Assembly (NCBI GenBank): GCA_965221545.1
Contig: OZ244901.1
Span: 434,001-498,000 of the forward strand
Reading direction: 5' to 3'
DNA length: 64,000 nt
Origin: JAJEFO01 sp022819605
GTDB taxonomy: Bacteria; Pseudomonadota; Alphaproteobacteria; Rhodobacterales; Rhodobacteraceae
Shown here: piece after piece, positions 16,953 to 24,425 of the stretch
Layout: every line of letters starts with the position of its first letter
Numbering within the stretch: position 1 is the stretch's first letter
The notes under the pieces: generated by a model
What the model was told of the DNA's origin: nothing
Databases searched by the model: none
Seen by the model: the letters and a program-made list of their open reading frames with translations, nothing else
Program-made: the position numbers and the translations under genes

Positions 16953-18338
16953 TTGATTGCCCGCGCACCGATCACTGGCGCATTGGCTTCCTTGATTGCA
17001 GGGTTTTCCCGTGAGCAGGTACCTGCCGGTGTTCGCGACTACGCCAGACTGGCCGCTTTCGATGCGATCGGCGTCTTGTTCGCGGCCAGTCATCCGAGGG
17101 TCACCTCGGCGGCGCAAATTTGCGCATTTGCCGAGGTCCACGGAGGGAATGGTCCGGCAACGCTCATTGGGCGAGGGCGGCGGGTGGACGTTGTCAGCGC
17201 CTCCTTGGCGAACGGGACACTTGGATATGCGCTGGATTTCGAGCCGCATCATCCCGAAGCCATCCTGCATCCGCTCGCCGCGGTTGTGCCGGCTGCACTG
17301 GCACTCTCGGAAGGACTCGGGCGAAGCGGAGCCGAGGCGATGGGTGCGGTCATAATAGGCTGCGAAATTGCCTATCGGGTCTCGATGGCCCTTGACCCCC
17401 GCGAACTCTATGGCTTGGGTTTCCATCCCTCGGCTGTGGCGGGCGTGTTCGGCGTGGCAGCCTCCGCTGCACATCTCCTTGATCTTGACGAGGAGGCTTG
17501 CGCGAGATCAATCGGGCTGGCAGCGCTCCAGGCCTCTGGCCTGCTTGCCTGGCAGGACGATCCCAGGGAAGATGCCCGGCCGTTCCAGATGGGGATGGCC
17601 GCTCGCAACGGCGTCACTGCGGCCCTCCTTGCAGGCCAGGGCTTTGGCGCGCCTGACCGGGTGTTCGACGGCGGACATACGGTGCTGCACGCATTCAGCC
17701 GCGTTGCCGACCCCGCACCGCTGACCGACCGGCTCGGGGGTTCCTGGGACGGGATTACGAGTCTGGCCATCAAGCCATACCCTTGCGTGTCCTTTCTGCA
17801 CCCGGCGCTCGATGCAATGGAAGCGATTCTGGAGCGGGAGCAGACAAGCCCTGCGGACATTGAGAGCATTGACCTGCGCTTTGCAGAATCGGGTGCACAC
17901 TGCGTTGACGGCAATCCCCTCAAGGGACACTGCGCGCAGTACGTCCTTCCCGTCCGGGCGGCGACGGGCCAACTTTCGTTTCTGGATCTGTTCACCGACC
18001 TTCGCCAGGGCAGCGGTGAAGTCGCCAGGCTGGCAGCGGCAACAACCGTGACCCGCGACCGCGGCACCTTCGACGCGATGTTTCCTGACGCCTATGCGTG
18101 CGAGGTCACGCTTTGCCTGAGCGGCGGGCGAACACTGAAGGAGCAGCGGAACATCGCACGCGGCCATCCCGAAGCGCCGCTGCCTGACGACAAGATTTTC
18201 GGGAAGTTTGAAAGGGTTGCCTCGACCGTTGCTGACACTGGTCGGGTTTCGGCACTTCGCGATGCAGCGTGGGGACTCGGTGAGGCAGCCGATGTCCGGT
18301 CGCTGACCTCGCTTCTCTCGGGAAAGCAGAACCCGTGA
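16953..18338 (+). CDS. MmgE/PrpD family protein
   Basis: A 461-residue cytoplasmic protein of the MmgE/PrpD family, which includes 2-methylcitrate dehydratase, cis-aconitate decarboxylase and iminodisuccinate epimerase. Family features seen are the helical N-terminal domain (FDAIGVLFAASHP), ANGTLGYALDFEPHHPEAILHP, GFHPSAVAGVFGVAASAA, IKPYPCVSFLHPALDA and the C-terminal lid. Start is taken as TTG (16953) with ACGGAGG 8 nt upstream; the frame is open further upstream but would cross the promoter. It leads the plus-strand operon with the ABC transporter. Proximity to aspartate dehydrogenase makes an epimerase of an aminodicarboxylate attractive but unproven. Confidence 0.82.
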   Translation: MIARAPITGALASLIAGFSREQVPAGVRDYARLAAFDAIGVLFAASHPRVTSAAQICAFAEVHGGNGPATLIGRGRRVDVVSASLANGTLGYALDFEPHHPEAILHPLAAVVPAALALSEGLGRSGAEAMGAVIIGCEIAYRVSMALDPRELYGLGFHPSAVAGVFGVAASAAHLLDLDEEACARSIGLAALQASGLLAWQDDPREDARPFQMGMAARNGVTAALLAGQGFGAPDRVFDGGHTVLHAFSRVADPAPLTDRLGGSWDGITSLAIKPYPCVSFLHPALDAMEAILEREQTSPADIESIDLRFAESGAHCVDGNPLKGHCAQYVLPVRAATGQLSFLDLFTDLRQGSGEVARLAAATTVTRDRGTFDAMFPDAYACEVTLCLSGGRTLKEQRNIARGHPEAPLPDDKIFGKFERVASTVADTGRVSALRDAAWGLGEAADVRSLTSLLSGKQNP

Positions 18339-18397
18339 GCTGGCGGACGGCAGGAAACCATCCAACGGAACACCAACAACTCACAATGGAGGTCAAA

Positions 18398-19240
18398 ATG
18401 AAACATTTGCTCAACAGGCTTGCAGCCGCTGCCGGAGCGGCGCTGATTGCGCTTGGCATGACGAATGCTGCAATCGCACAGGGTGACGAAAGCACCTGGG
18501 AGCGCATCCAGCGCACCGGTGAGATACGATTTGCGGTGTTCAACTATCCGCCATATTTCGTCAAGGACCTGTCCAGCGGCGATTGGGGCGGAGCGCTGGT
18601 CGAAATGGCGCGCGATGCTGCCGGTGAACTGAAGGTCGAACTGGTTCCGGTCGAAGTCGGCGGCTGGGGTGAACTGGTGCTCGCACTGACAACCAACAAG
18701 ATCGATCTCGCCGCGGGCATGCAGGCGACGCCTGTCCGGGCCACCGCGATTGATTTTGCCGGCCCGATCTACTGGATTGAATGGGTGACGGTTAACAATC
18801 CCGGTTTCGAGGGCGGCGAGAACTGGTCAGACTACAACGACCCTGACGTGAAGATGGCCGTCATCACCGGCACTTCCGATCAGCTGCTGCTGTCGCAGAA
18901 CGCCCCGAAGGCCACGCAGCTCCAGTTCAAGGAACTCAGCCAGGTCATCCTTGCGGTGTCTTCTGGCCGTGCCGATGCCTTCACGACGACCGTGCTTTCA
19001 AGCATGATTGCGAAGGAGAAGAATCCCGGTCTCGGAAACTTCAATTCGCCGAAGCCGAGGACTGCCCTGCCGGGCTACTTCGGCATTCAGGCCGATGTCG
19101 ACCAGAGGTTCAAGAACTACCTGAATTGGTGGGCTGAGTGGAACAACAAGCTCGGGCACAACGAGCGCCGGATGGAGGAAGGCATGCTGCAATACAGCGG
19201 CATTTCCGAAATTCCGGAATCGGTCTCCTTCAAGGAATAG
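18398..19240 (+). CDS. Family-3 extracellular solute-binding protein of an amino-acid ABC transporter
   Basis: A 280-residue periplasmic protein. It has a signal peptide (MKHLLNRLAAAAGAALIALG through AIAQ, about residue 27) and then the type-3 periplasmic-binding fold with TGEIRFAVFNYPPYF, LTTNKIDLAAGMQATPVRA and GRADAFTTT. The ligand-binding arginine typical of amino-acid binding is visible in TPVRATAIDF. ATG at 18398 has GGAGG about 5 nt upstream; a weaker in-frame ATG lies at 18386. A strong hairpin follows the stop, as usual for a highly expressed binding protein at the front of its operon. Confidence 0.9.
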   Translation: MKHLLNRLAAAAGAALIALGMTNAAIAQGDESTWERIQRTGEIRFAVFNYPPYFVKDLSSGDWGGALVEMARDAAGELKVELVPVEVGGWGELVLALTTNKIDLAAGMQATPVRATAIDFAGPIYWIEWVTVNNPGFEGGENWSDYNDPDVKMAVITGTSDQLLLSQNAPKATQLQFKELSQVILAVSSGRADAFTTTVLSSMIAKEKNPGLGNFNSPKPRTALPGYFGIQADVDQRFKNYLNWWAEWNNKLGHNERRMEEGMLQYSGISEIPESVSFKE

Positions 19241-19247
19241 GAAGATC

Positions 19248-19278
19248 CGGGCAGCGCGACCGTCGGCCGCGCTGCCCG
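19248..19278 (+). terminator. Intercistronic hairpin after the binding-protein gene
   Basis: CGGGCAGCGCG (19248-19258) pairs perfectly with CGCGCTGCCCG (19268-19278) around a 9-nt loop. No T-run follows, so it more likely stabilises the upstream mRNA or attenuates expression than fully terminates. Confidence 0.6.
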
Positions 19279-19323
19279 AAATCCGAATGCGGGCCGCCAC
19301 CAGCGCCGGCCCAGTATGCACTC

Positions 19324-20595
19324 ATGTTCGGACAGGAGATGGAAACTCGCCACGGCATTGCCGTTGTCGGCGCCGGAATGGTAGGCACGTGCACCGCGCT
19401 GTACCTGCAACAGGAAGGATTTGCCGTCTCGTTGCTCGACCGCAAGAATCCCGGCGAGGAAGCCTCGTTCGGCAACCTGGCATGTTTCGGCACGGCATCC
19501 TGCGTGCCACCGGGCATGCCTGGCATCATCAGGAAGGTGCCGGGGATGCTGCTGAACCGCGATTCGCCGCTGAAGCTGAGTTGGCGTCATTTGCCCGGGC
19601 TTGCTCCGTGGTTCCTGCGATACATCGCCAACACGTCGCCAGGGCGGGTGGAATCCATCGCCGCCGCAAGGCAGAGCCTTCTCGACAGGGTTCATGAAAC
19701 ACTCGACCCGCTCGTGGCCGCTGCCGGAGCGCAGGATCTGTTGAACGTGCATGGCGGACTCCTGTTCACGTTCGAAAGCCAGGCCGCATTCGACAGCGCA
19801 TCCTATGCATTTGAGCTGCGGCGGCAAAACGGCGTCGAATTCGATATGTTGGATGGCAAGGAGGCAAGGACGATCGAGCCTGCCCTCACCGACAGGGTCA
19901 TTCGGGCGATCCGGGTTCCGAAGCTCACGCACACCTACAATCCCGGGCAGCTTGTCAAGCGTCTGGCCGGTCTCGTGACGGCCCGGGGCGGTGCAGTCGT
20001 CCGAAGCGAAGTTCGCGGTTTCGACATCGGAGCGGATGGCGTCCGTGCACTGGAAACGAATCAGGGGACGATTCCTGTCGACGGAGTTGTCATCGCGGCG
20101 GGTGTCTGGTCGCGGCGGCTCGCAAAGATGCTTGGCACCAATGTGCCGCTCGCGGCAGAGCGCGGCTACCACGCCATGTATGAAGGGACAGGCGTCTGCG
20201 TGAACAGCGCGATCCTTTCCGTCGATCACCATCTGTCCGTCACGCCGCTGGATTATGGGATACGCGTCGGCGGAATCGCCGAATTCGCCTCCGAGGACGC
20301 CGCTCCGGATCCGGCATGCGCCCGCACGATCCGGCGATTGGGTGAGCGCATGATTCCCGGCCTTGCGGATGATCCGGGCGAGAGGGTAAGCGAGTGGGTC
20401 GGTTCGCGCCCCTCGCATCCCGACAGCAAGGCATCCATCGGACGCTCCCCGAAACACGGAAATGCATGGTTTGCGTTCGGCCATGACCATCTGGGCCTGA
20501 CCCTGGGATCGATTACCGGCAAGCTGGTTTCCGAACTGGTTGCCAACAAGCCGCCGAGCGTCGATCTCGAACCATTCCGCCCGGACAGATTCTAG
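19324..20595 (+). CDS. FAD-dependent oxidoreductase, D-amino-acid dehydrogenase-like (DAO family)
   Basis: A 423-residue flavoprotein. The N-terminal FAD motif is GIAVVGAGMVGTCTALYLQQ, followed by SFGNLACFG typical of DadA-like enzymes, and the C-terminal FAD region is GHDHLGLTLGSITGKLVSEL. DadA-type enzymes oxidise D-amino acids or cyclic imino acids to the 2-oxo or imino form and pass electrons to quinone. It lies inside the ABC operon between the binding protein and permease genes, so its substrate is probably the imported compound. ATG 19324 is used; ATG 19339 has AGGAG directly adjacent, too close to be a good site. Confidence 0.85.
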   Translation: MFGQEMETRHGIAVVGAGMVGTCTALYLQQEGFAVSLLDRKNPGEEASFGNLACFGTASCVPPGMPGIIRKVPGMLLNRDSPLKLSWRHLPGLAPWFLRYIANTSPGRVESIAAARQSLLDRVHETLDPLVAAAGAQDLLNVHGGLLFTFESQAAFDSASYAFELRRQNGVEFDMLDGKEARTIEPALTDRVIRAIRVPKLTHTYNPGQLVKRLAGLVTARGGAVVRSEVRGFDIGADGVRALETNQGTIPVDGVVIAAGVWSRRLAKMLGTNVPLAAERGYHAMYEGTGVCVNSAILSVDHHLSVTPLDYGIRVGGIAEFASEDAAPDPACARTIRRLGERMIPGLADDPGERVSEWVGSRPSHPDSKASIGRSPKHGNAWFAFGHDHLGLTLGSITGKLVSELVANKPPSVDLEPFRPDRF

Positions 20596-20609
20596 GAGGA
20601 GAGGGAAGA

Positions 20610-21269
20610 ATGTACGACTGGAACTGGAGCATGGTCATATTCGGCTACGTGCCGCTTTGGCTGAACGGCGTTCTCACCACGCTTGCCTATGCAGTAGGAA
20701 CAGTGATCGGCGGCCTCATCATCGGGGTCCTGTGCGGTCTCGGGCTTCTGGCAAAGAGATGGTACGTGACCGCCCCGATTCACGCCTATGTCGAGCTGTT
20801 CCGGTGCACGCCCGTGCTGGTTCAGATCGTCTGGTTCTTTTTTGCGCTGCCGATCGTCATCGGTGTCGAGATTCCCGCCTGGCTTGCCGCCGGGATCGGC
20901 CTGACTCTCTACATGGGCTGCTTTGCCACCGAGATCTTCCGCGGCGGCATCATTTCGATCGACAAGGGACAGTGGCAGGCGGCGCGGGCGGTCGGCATGA
21001 CCTATCCGCAAATGATGTGGCATGTCATTTTGCCCCAAGCCATCCGGCGAATGATACCGCCTTTCGTCAACCAGTCCGTGATCCAGTTCAAGAACACGGC
21101 GCTTCTGTATGTTGTTGCCGTTCCCGACCTCATGTATACGGGCTATCTTGTCGTGTCGGAGACCTACCGGCCGCTCGAAGTTTACACAGGTGTCGCCGTG
21201 GCGTATTTCGTCCTTCTCTATCCCCTGACCCAATGGGCCAAGCGCCTGGAGGCAAAGAGCGATGTCTGA
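20610..21269 (+). CDS. Amino-acid ABC transporter permease (HisM/GlnP type)
   Basis: A 219-residue inner-membrane protein with about five hydrophobic segments and the family coupling-helix motif around QWQAARAVGMTYPQMMWHVILPQA, which contacts the ATPase. The ATG at 20610 follows a GGAGGAGAGGGAAGA tract. Only one permease is present, so the channel is either a homodimer or uses a second permease from elsewhere. It overlaps the ATPase gene by 8 nt. Confidence 0.92.
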   Translation: MYDWNWSMVIFGYVPLWLNGVLTTLAYAVGTVIGGLIIGVLCGLGLLAKRWYVTAPIHAYVELFRCTPVLVQIVWFFFALPIVIGVEIPAWLAAGIGLTLYMGCFATEIFRGGIISIDKGQWQAARAVGMTYPQMMWHVILPQAIRRMIPPFVNQSVIQFKNTALLYVVAVPDLMYTGYLVVSETYRPLEVYTGVAVAYFVLLYPLTQWAKRLEAKSDV

Positions 21270-22062
21270 GAACGGTCGGCCCATACTGGAACTCAGGGAT
21301 ATCTGGAAGAAATACGGTGACTTCGAAGCCGTGCGCGGCGTCTCCTTTGACGTGCACAAGGGACAGGTCCTTGCCATCATTGGCCCGTCCGGTTGCGGAA
21401 AGTCCACGCTCTTGCGCTGCATCAACGCGCTTGAAGAGCCGTCCAGCGGGACTGTCCGGCTTGGCGATGATGTCATCAACTACGACAATCCTGGCTCGCT
21501 GCCCAAAGGACGCGAGCTTGCGCTCTTCAGGTCGCGTTTCGGCATGGTTTTCCAGCAGTTCGACCTTTTTCAGAACAAGACTGTCCTCGAAAACGTGATG
21601 CTCGGGCAAGTTGTCGTCCAGCGCACGCCGAAAGACGAGGCGGTCACTGTTGCCCGCCGGTTTCTCGCTCGTGTGGGATTGTCCGATTTCGAGGATCGGA
21701 TGCCGAAGGCGCTGTCCGGCGGCCAGCAGCAGCGGGTCGCGATTGCCCGCGCACTGGCACTCGACCCGGAAGTCCTGCTGTTCGACGAGGTCACCTCGGC
21801 TCTGGACCCGGAGCTTGTCGGAGAAGTACTGGTCGTCATGCAGGATCTGGCACAAGAGGGTGCCACGATGATACTGGTGACGCACGAAATGGCGTTTGCG
21901 CAGGATGTTGCCGACCACGTTGTCTTCATGGATGCAGGAAAGGTGGGTGTCGAAGGTCCGCCTGCGGAAATCCTGGTTGATCCCGAAAACGAGCGTCTGA
22001 AGACATTCCTGGCGCGGTTCCACGGCGAGACGGGAAAAGCTGGAGGCTTGGGAAGCACATGA
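21262..22062 (+). CDS. Amino-acid ABC transporter ATP-binding protein (GlnQ type)
   Basis: A 266-residue nucleotide-binding subunit with Walker A GPSGCGKSTLL, Q-loop MVFQQFDLF, signature LSGGQQQRVAIARAL, Walker B VLLFDEVTSALD and switch His in LVTHEM. The family usually has DEPTSALD; here Pro is Val, a common variant. It energises import by the permease encoded immediately upstream, with which it overlaps by 8 nt. GGAGGCAAAGAG serves as its ribosome site. Confidence 0.94.
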   Translation: MSENGRPILELRDIWKKYGDFEAVRGVSFDVHKGQVLAIIGPSGCGKSTLLRCINALEEPSSGTVRLGDDVINYDNPGSLPKGRELALFRSRFGMVFQQFDLFQNKTVLENVMLGQVVVQRTPKDEAVTVARRFLARVGLSDFEDRMPKALSGGQQQRVAIARALALDPEVLLFDEVTSALDPELVGEVLVVMQDLAQEGATMILVTHEMAFAQDVADHVVFMDAGKVGVEGPPAEILVDPENERLKTFLARFHGETGKAGGLGST

Positions 22063-22081
22063 CAATTCCGCTGGTGTCACA

Positions 22082-22804
22082 ATGACGACTGAACAGAGCA
22101 ATGTTGGTCGCGTCTATCAGGAAGTTCGGGCGATGGCCGCAGGCTTCGAGTTCAAGCCTGACGAGCGAATCAATGAAGTTCATCTCGCGCGGGAGGTTGG
22201 AACCAGCCGAACACCGCTTCGCGAAGCCCTGAACAGGCTGGTTGCAGAGGGGTTTCTGACCTACAGGACCGGGCAGGGGTTCTTTTGCCGTTCGCTCGAT
22301 CCCGAGAGCATTCTGAATCTCTACGAAGCAAGGCTGGCTGTCGAGTGCGAGGGCATCCGTCTGGCATCCGAGCGCGCCGCGGATGCCGACATCGCCGCTG
22401 TCCGCAGTTTCTTGATGGAAATCGAGCCTGCGTATCACGGCAGCGCCGAGGCAAGGGTGCTCGTGGAACTGGACGAAGAGTTTCACATGAAGATCATCCG
22501 GTTGTCGGCAAATGCCGAACTGGAAAGGATGCTGTCCAATCTAAACGCGCGTTCGAGGTACGTGCGCTGGATTGATATGGAAGCCAGGCGGGCCATCACG
22601 CCTGCCGATCACCTTCGGATTGTCGAGGCGCTCGTGGTTCGAGACTCGACAAGCGCGATGGCACTGATGAGAGAGCATATCACGCGCCGGCAGGAAGAGG
22701 CGACCGAGGCGGCGCGCCGGGCGTTCTCCCGTCTTTATGTCGGTGACAAGTTTCCGAGCCGGACCGCGACTGATGGTGGGCCGGAACCAGCAAGCCAGAT
22801 CTGA
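22082..22804 (+). CDS. GntR-family transcriptional regulator, FCD subfamily
   Basis: A 240-residue regulator with an N-terminal winged helix (EVHLAREVGTSRTPLREALNRLVAEGFL, about residues 35-62) and a C-terminal helical FCD ligand domain (YEARLAVECEGIRLA; likely metal/ligand residues in DEEFHMKII and DHLRIVEAL). As the last gene of the ABC operon it is probably a local, substrate-responsive repressor acting on the palindrome at 16879-16888. The ATG at 22082 has only a weak ribosome site, and the 19-nt gap from the ATPase gene suggests cotranscription. Confidence 0.88.
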   Translation: MTTEQSNVGRVYQEVRAMAAGFEFKPDERINEVHLAREVGTSRTPLREALNRLVAEGFLTYRTGQGFFCRSLDPESILNLYEARLAVECEGIRLASERAADADIAAVRSFLMEIEPAYHGSAEARVLVELDEEFHMKIIRLSANAELERMLSNLNARSRYVRWIDMEARRAITPADHLRIVEALVVRDSTSAMALMREHITRRQEEATEAARRAFSRLYVGDKFPSRTATDGGPEPASQI

Positions 22805-23290
22805 CTGACTCGACGCGTCCCTTCCTTGAGCGCTGCGTCATGCCGCCTCGGCAATACCGTTCCGGATTCCCTCGGAATGGAATCGGTTCGGGTACGGGCA
22901 AGGACGATTGCGCAAGGCGGCTTGTGACGATTCTGGCGTTTGGACCGTCCCTGTGTCCGCGACCGCAAATTGTCTTGCCAAGCGCGGGCTAGGGTTTGCT
23001 CTGGCTCTCGATTGATCCGGACGCATGCTTGTGCTTGAGGTGCGGCTGCAGCGTGCGGGAGGAGAACGACATTGATCAGCGACATCTGCAGGGCGTCATG
23101 TCGGGAATCCGGCGCGATGCCAGGTGAAGCGGCCCGGTCCGACTGGCCTGCCGATGAGTCCGTTCACGTCGTCGCGCCTGTTGCGGCGGGTGGTCTCAGT
23201 GACGGCGATCGCAAGGCGACCTGGAAGCGTGCCGACCGGCTTGTCCGCGCCGTCAAGTCGGCAACTGCGCGTCGTGTCATCGCGTGGCGG
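22805..23290. other. Intergenic stretch, no gene seen
   Basis: About 490 nt between the GntR gene and the secreted nuclease gene. The nuclease reading frame stays open back to a TTG at 23072, but the residues there do not resemble the family. No clear terminator or promoter was found. Confidence 0.45.
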
Positions 23291-24298
23291 ATGCCTCGCA
23301 TTTGCCGTCCCGTTTTTGCAGTCCTTGCCGTTGCCTCGGTTTCTGGACCGGGCATTCTGCTGGACATCGCTTCAGCGCAGGCGAGTGGTGACAGTTGGCG
23401 CGGACTTGCGGTCGCACCGGAACTCCGCTGCTCGCCCTATGTTCGTCAGGACTATCCGTATCCGAGGTCGGCGGAGGCAGCTGTCATAGCATCATTGGGT
23501 GGTCACGTTTACGGACCATATACGGGTCGCTACTTTGCGAGCAGAAGCCAAACTGATGTCGAACATATCGTCGCCATTTCCGAGGCGCATGACAGCGGGC
23601 TTTGCGCGGCCGAACCTGCAACCCGTCGCCGTTTTTCTGGCGACCTGCTCAACTTGACCCTCGCTGCTCCGGAGGTGAACCGGTGCGGGAAGGGGGGCAA
23701 ATGCGGCTACGACGCCGGGGAATGGCTGCCGCCAAGGAACGGTTGCTGGTTTGCTGGCCGGGTCGTTGCCGTCAAGCTCAAGTACGGCCTTACGGTCGAC
23801 GAGAGAGAGGCGGCAGCGCTTGAGCAGGTGCTGTCGGGCTGTTCGTCCACCGAAATGGTGTTTGCGGACGGGAAAGATGCCCTGGTCGTCAAGGCGCCGA
23901 CTGTTCAACATACAGGGCACTCCGATGGCGCAGAAGGTGCACTCGGACTGTATGACGACAACCGGAACGGGTGGATCACCTGTGCGGAGGCAAGGCGGCA
24001 TGGCATCGCGCCGGTACCGCGCGGCCATCCTGCCTACCGCTTCATGGTGGATGCAGACGGCGATGGCGTCGTCTGCGAGACGCACGGAACTACAGGGCCA
24101 ACGGCCAGCAAACCGGCCACGCGACAGACAGGAAATTCAGATGGCTCTGTCGGTGCGCTTGGTCTGTATGACGACAATCGGAACGGGTGGATCACCTGCG
24201 CGGAAGCAAGGCGGCATGGCATCGCGCCGGTACCGCGCGGCCATCCTGCCTACCGCTTCATGATGGATGGAGATGGTGACGGGGTCGTCTGCGAGTAG
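23291..24298 (+). CDS. Secreted HNH-type nuclease with two Excalibur calcium-binding repeats
   Basis: A 335-residue protein. A signal peptide starts at MPRICRPVFAVLAVASVSG and ends near ASAQA, which is why ATG 23291 is chosen over the open frame upstream. The next 160 residues resemble secreted DUF1524/HNH nucleases: VEHIVAISEAHDSGLC with the DVEH catalytic His, GDLLNLTLAAPEVNRCGKGG and DAGEWLPPRNGCWFAGR. Two C-terminal repeats of 48 residues, each LGLYDDNRNGWITCAEARRH through an Excalibur DxDGDGxVCE calcium site, lie at 23936-24079 and 24152-24295. It probably degrades extracellular DNA; no immunity gene is visible. It appears monocistronic. Confidence 0.8.
   Translation: MPRICRPVFAVLAVASVSGPGILLDIASAQASGDSWRGLAVAPELRCSPYVRQDYPYPRSAEAAVIASLGGHVYGPYTGRYFASRSQTDVEHIVAISEAHDSGLCAAEPATRRRFSGDLLNLTLAAPEVNRCGKGGKCGYDAGEWLPPRNGCWFAGRVVAVKLKYGLTVDEREAAALEQVLSGCSSTEMVFADGKDALVVKAPTVQHTGHSDGAEGALGLYDDNRNGWITCAEARRHGIAPVPRGHPAYRFMVDADGDGVVCETHGTTGPTASKPATRQTGNSDGSVGALGLYDDNRNGWITCAEARRHGIAPVPRGHPAYRFMMDGDGDGVVCE
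23936..24295 (+). repeat. Recent in-frame tandem duplication of a 144-nt Excalibur-encoding unit
   Basis: Units at 23936-24079 and 24152-24295 (216-nt period) are nearly identical, including an uninterrupted identical run of about 57 nt starting at gcaaggcggcatggcatcgc. Near identity at the nucleotide level, not just the protein level, points to recent duplication or gene conversion. Confidence 0.9.
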
Positions 24299-24425
24299 GC
24301 TGTCAGACGACGTGCAGACCTGATGAGGGCGACGAATTCGCCTGCAGATTGAGGATCCGGGCAGGCTGGCTGAAGCCCGCACTTCTCCGAGTTCGGTGCC
24401 GCACGCATTGAACAAGTTGCCTTGA

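Noticed and set aside
23072..23290. Longer start (TTG) for the secreted nuclease
   Set aside because: It would put the clear signal peptide 73 residues inside the protein.
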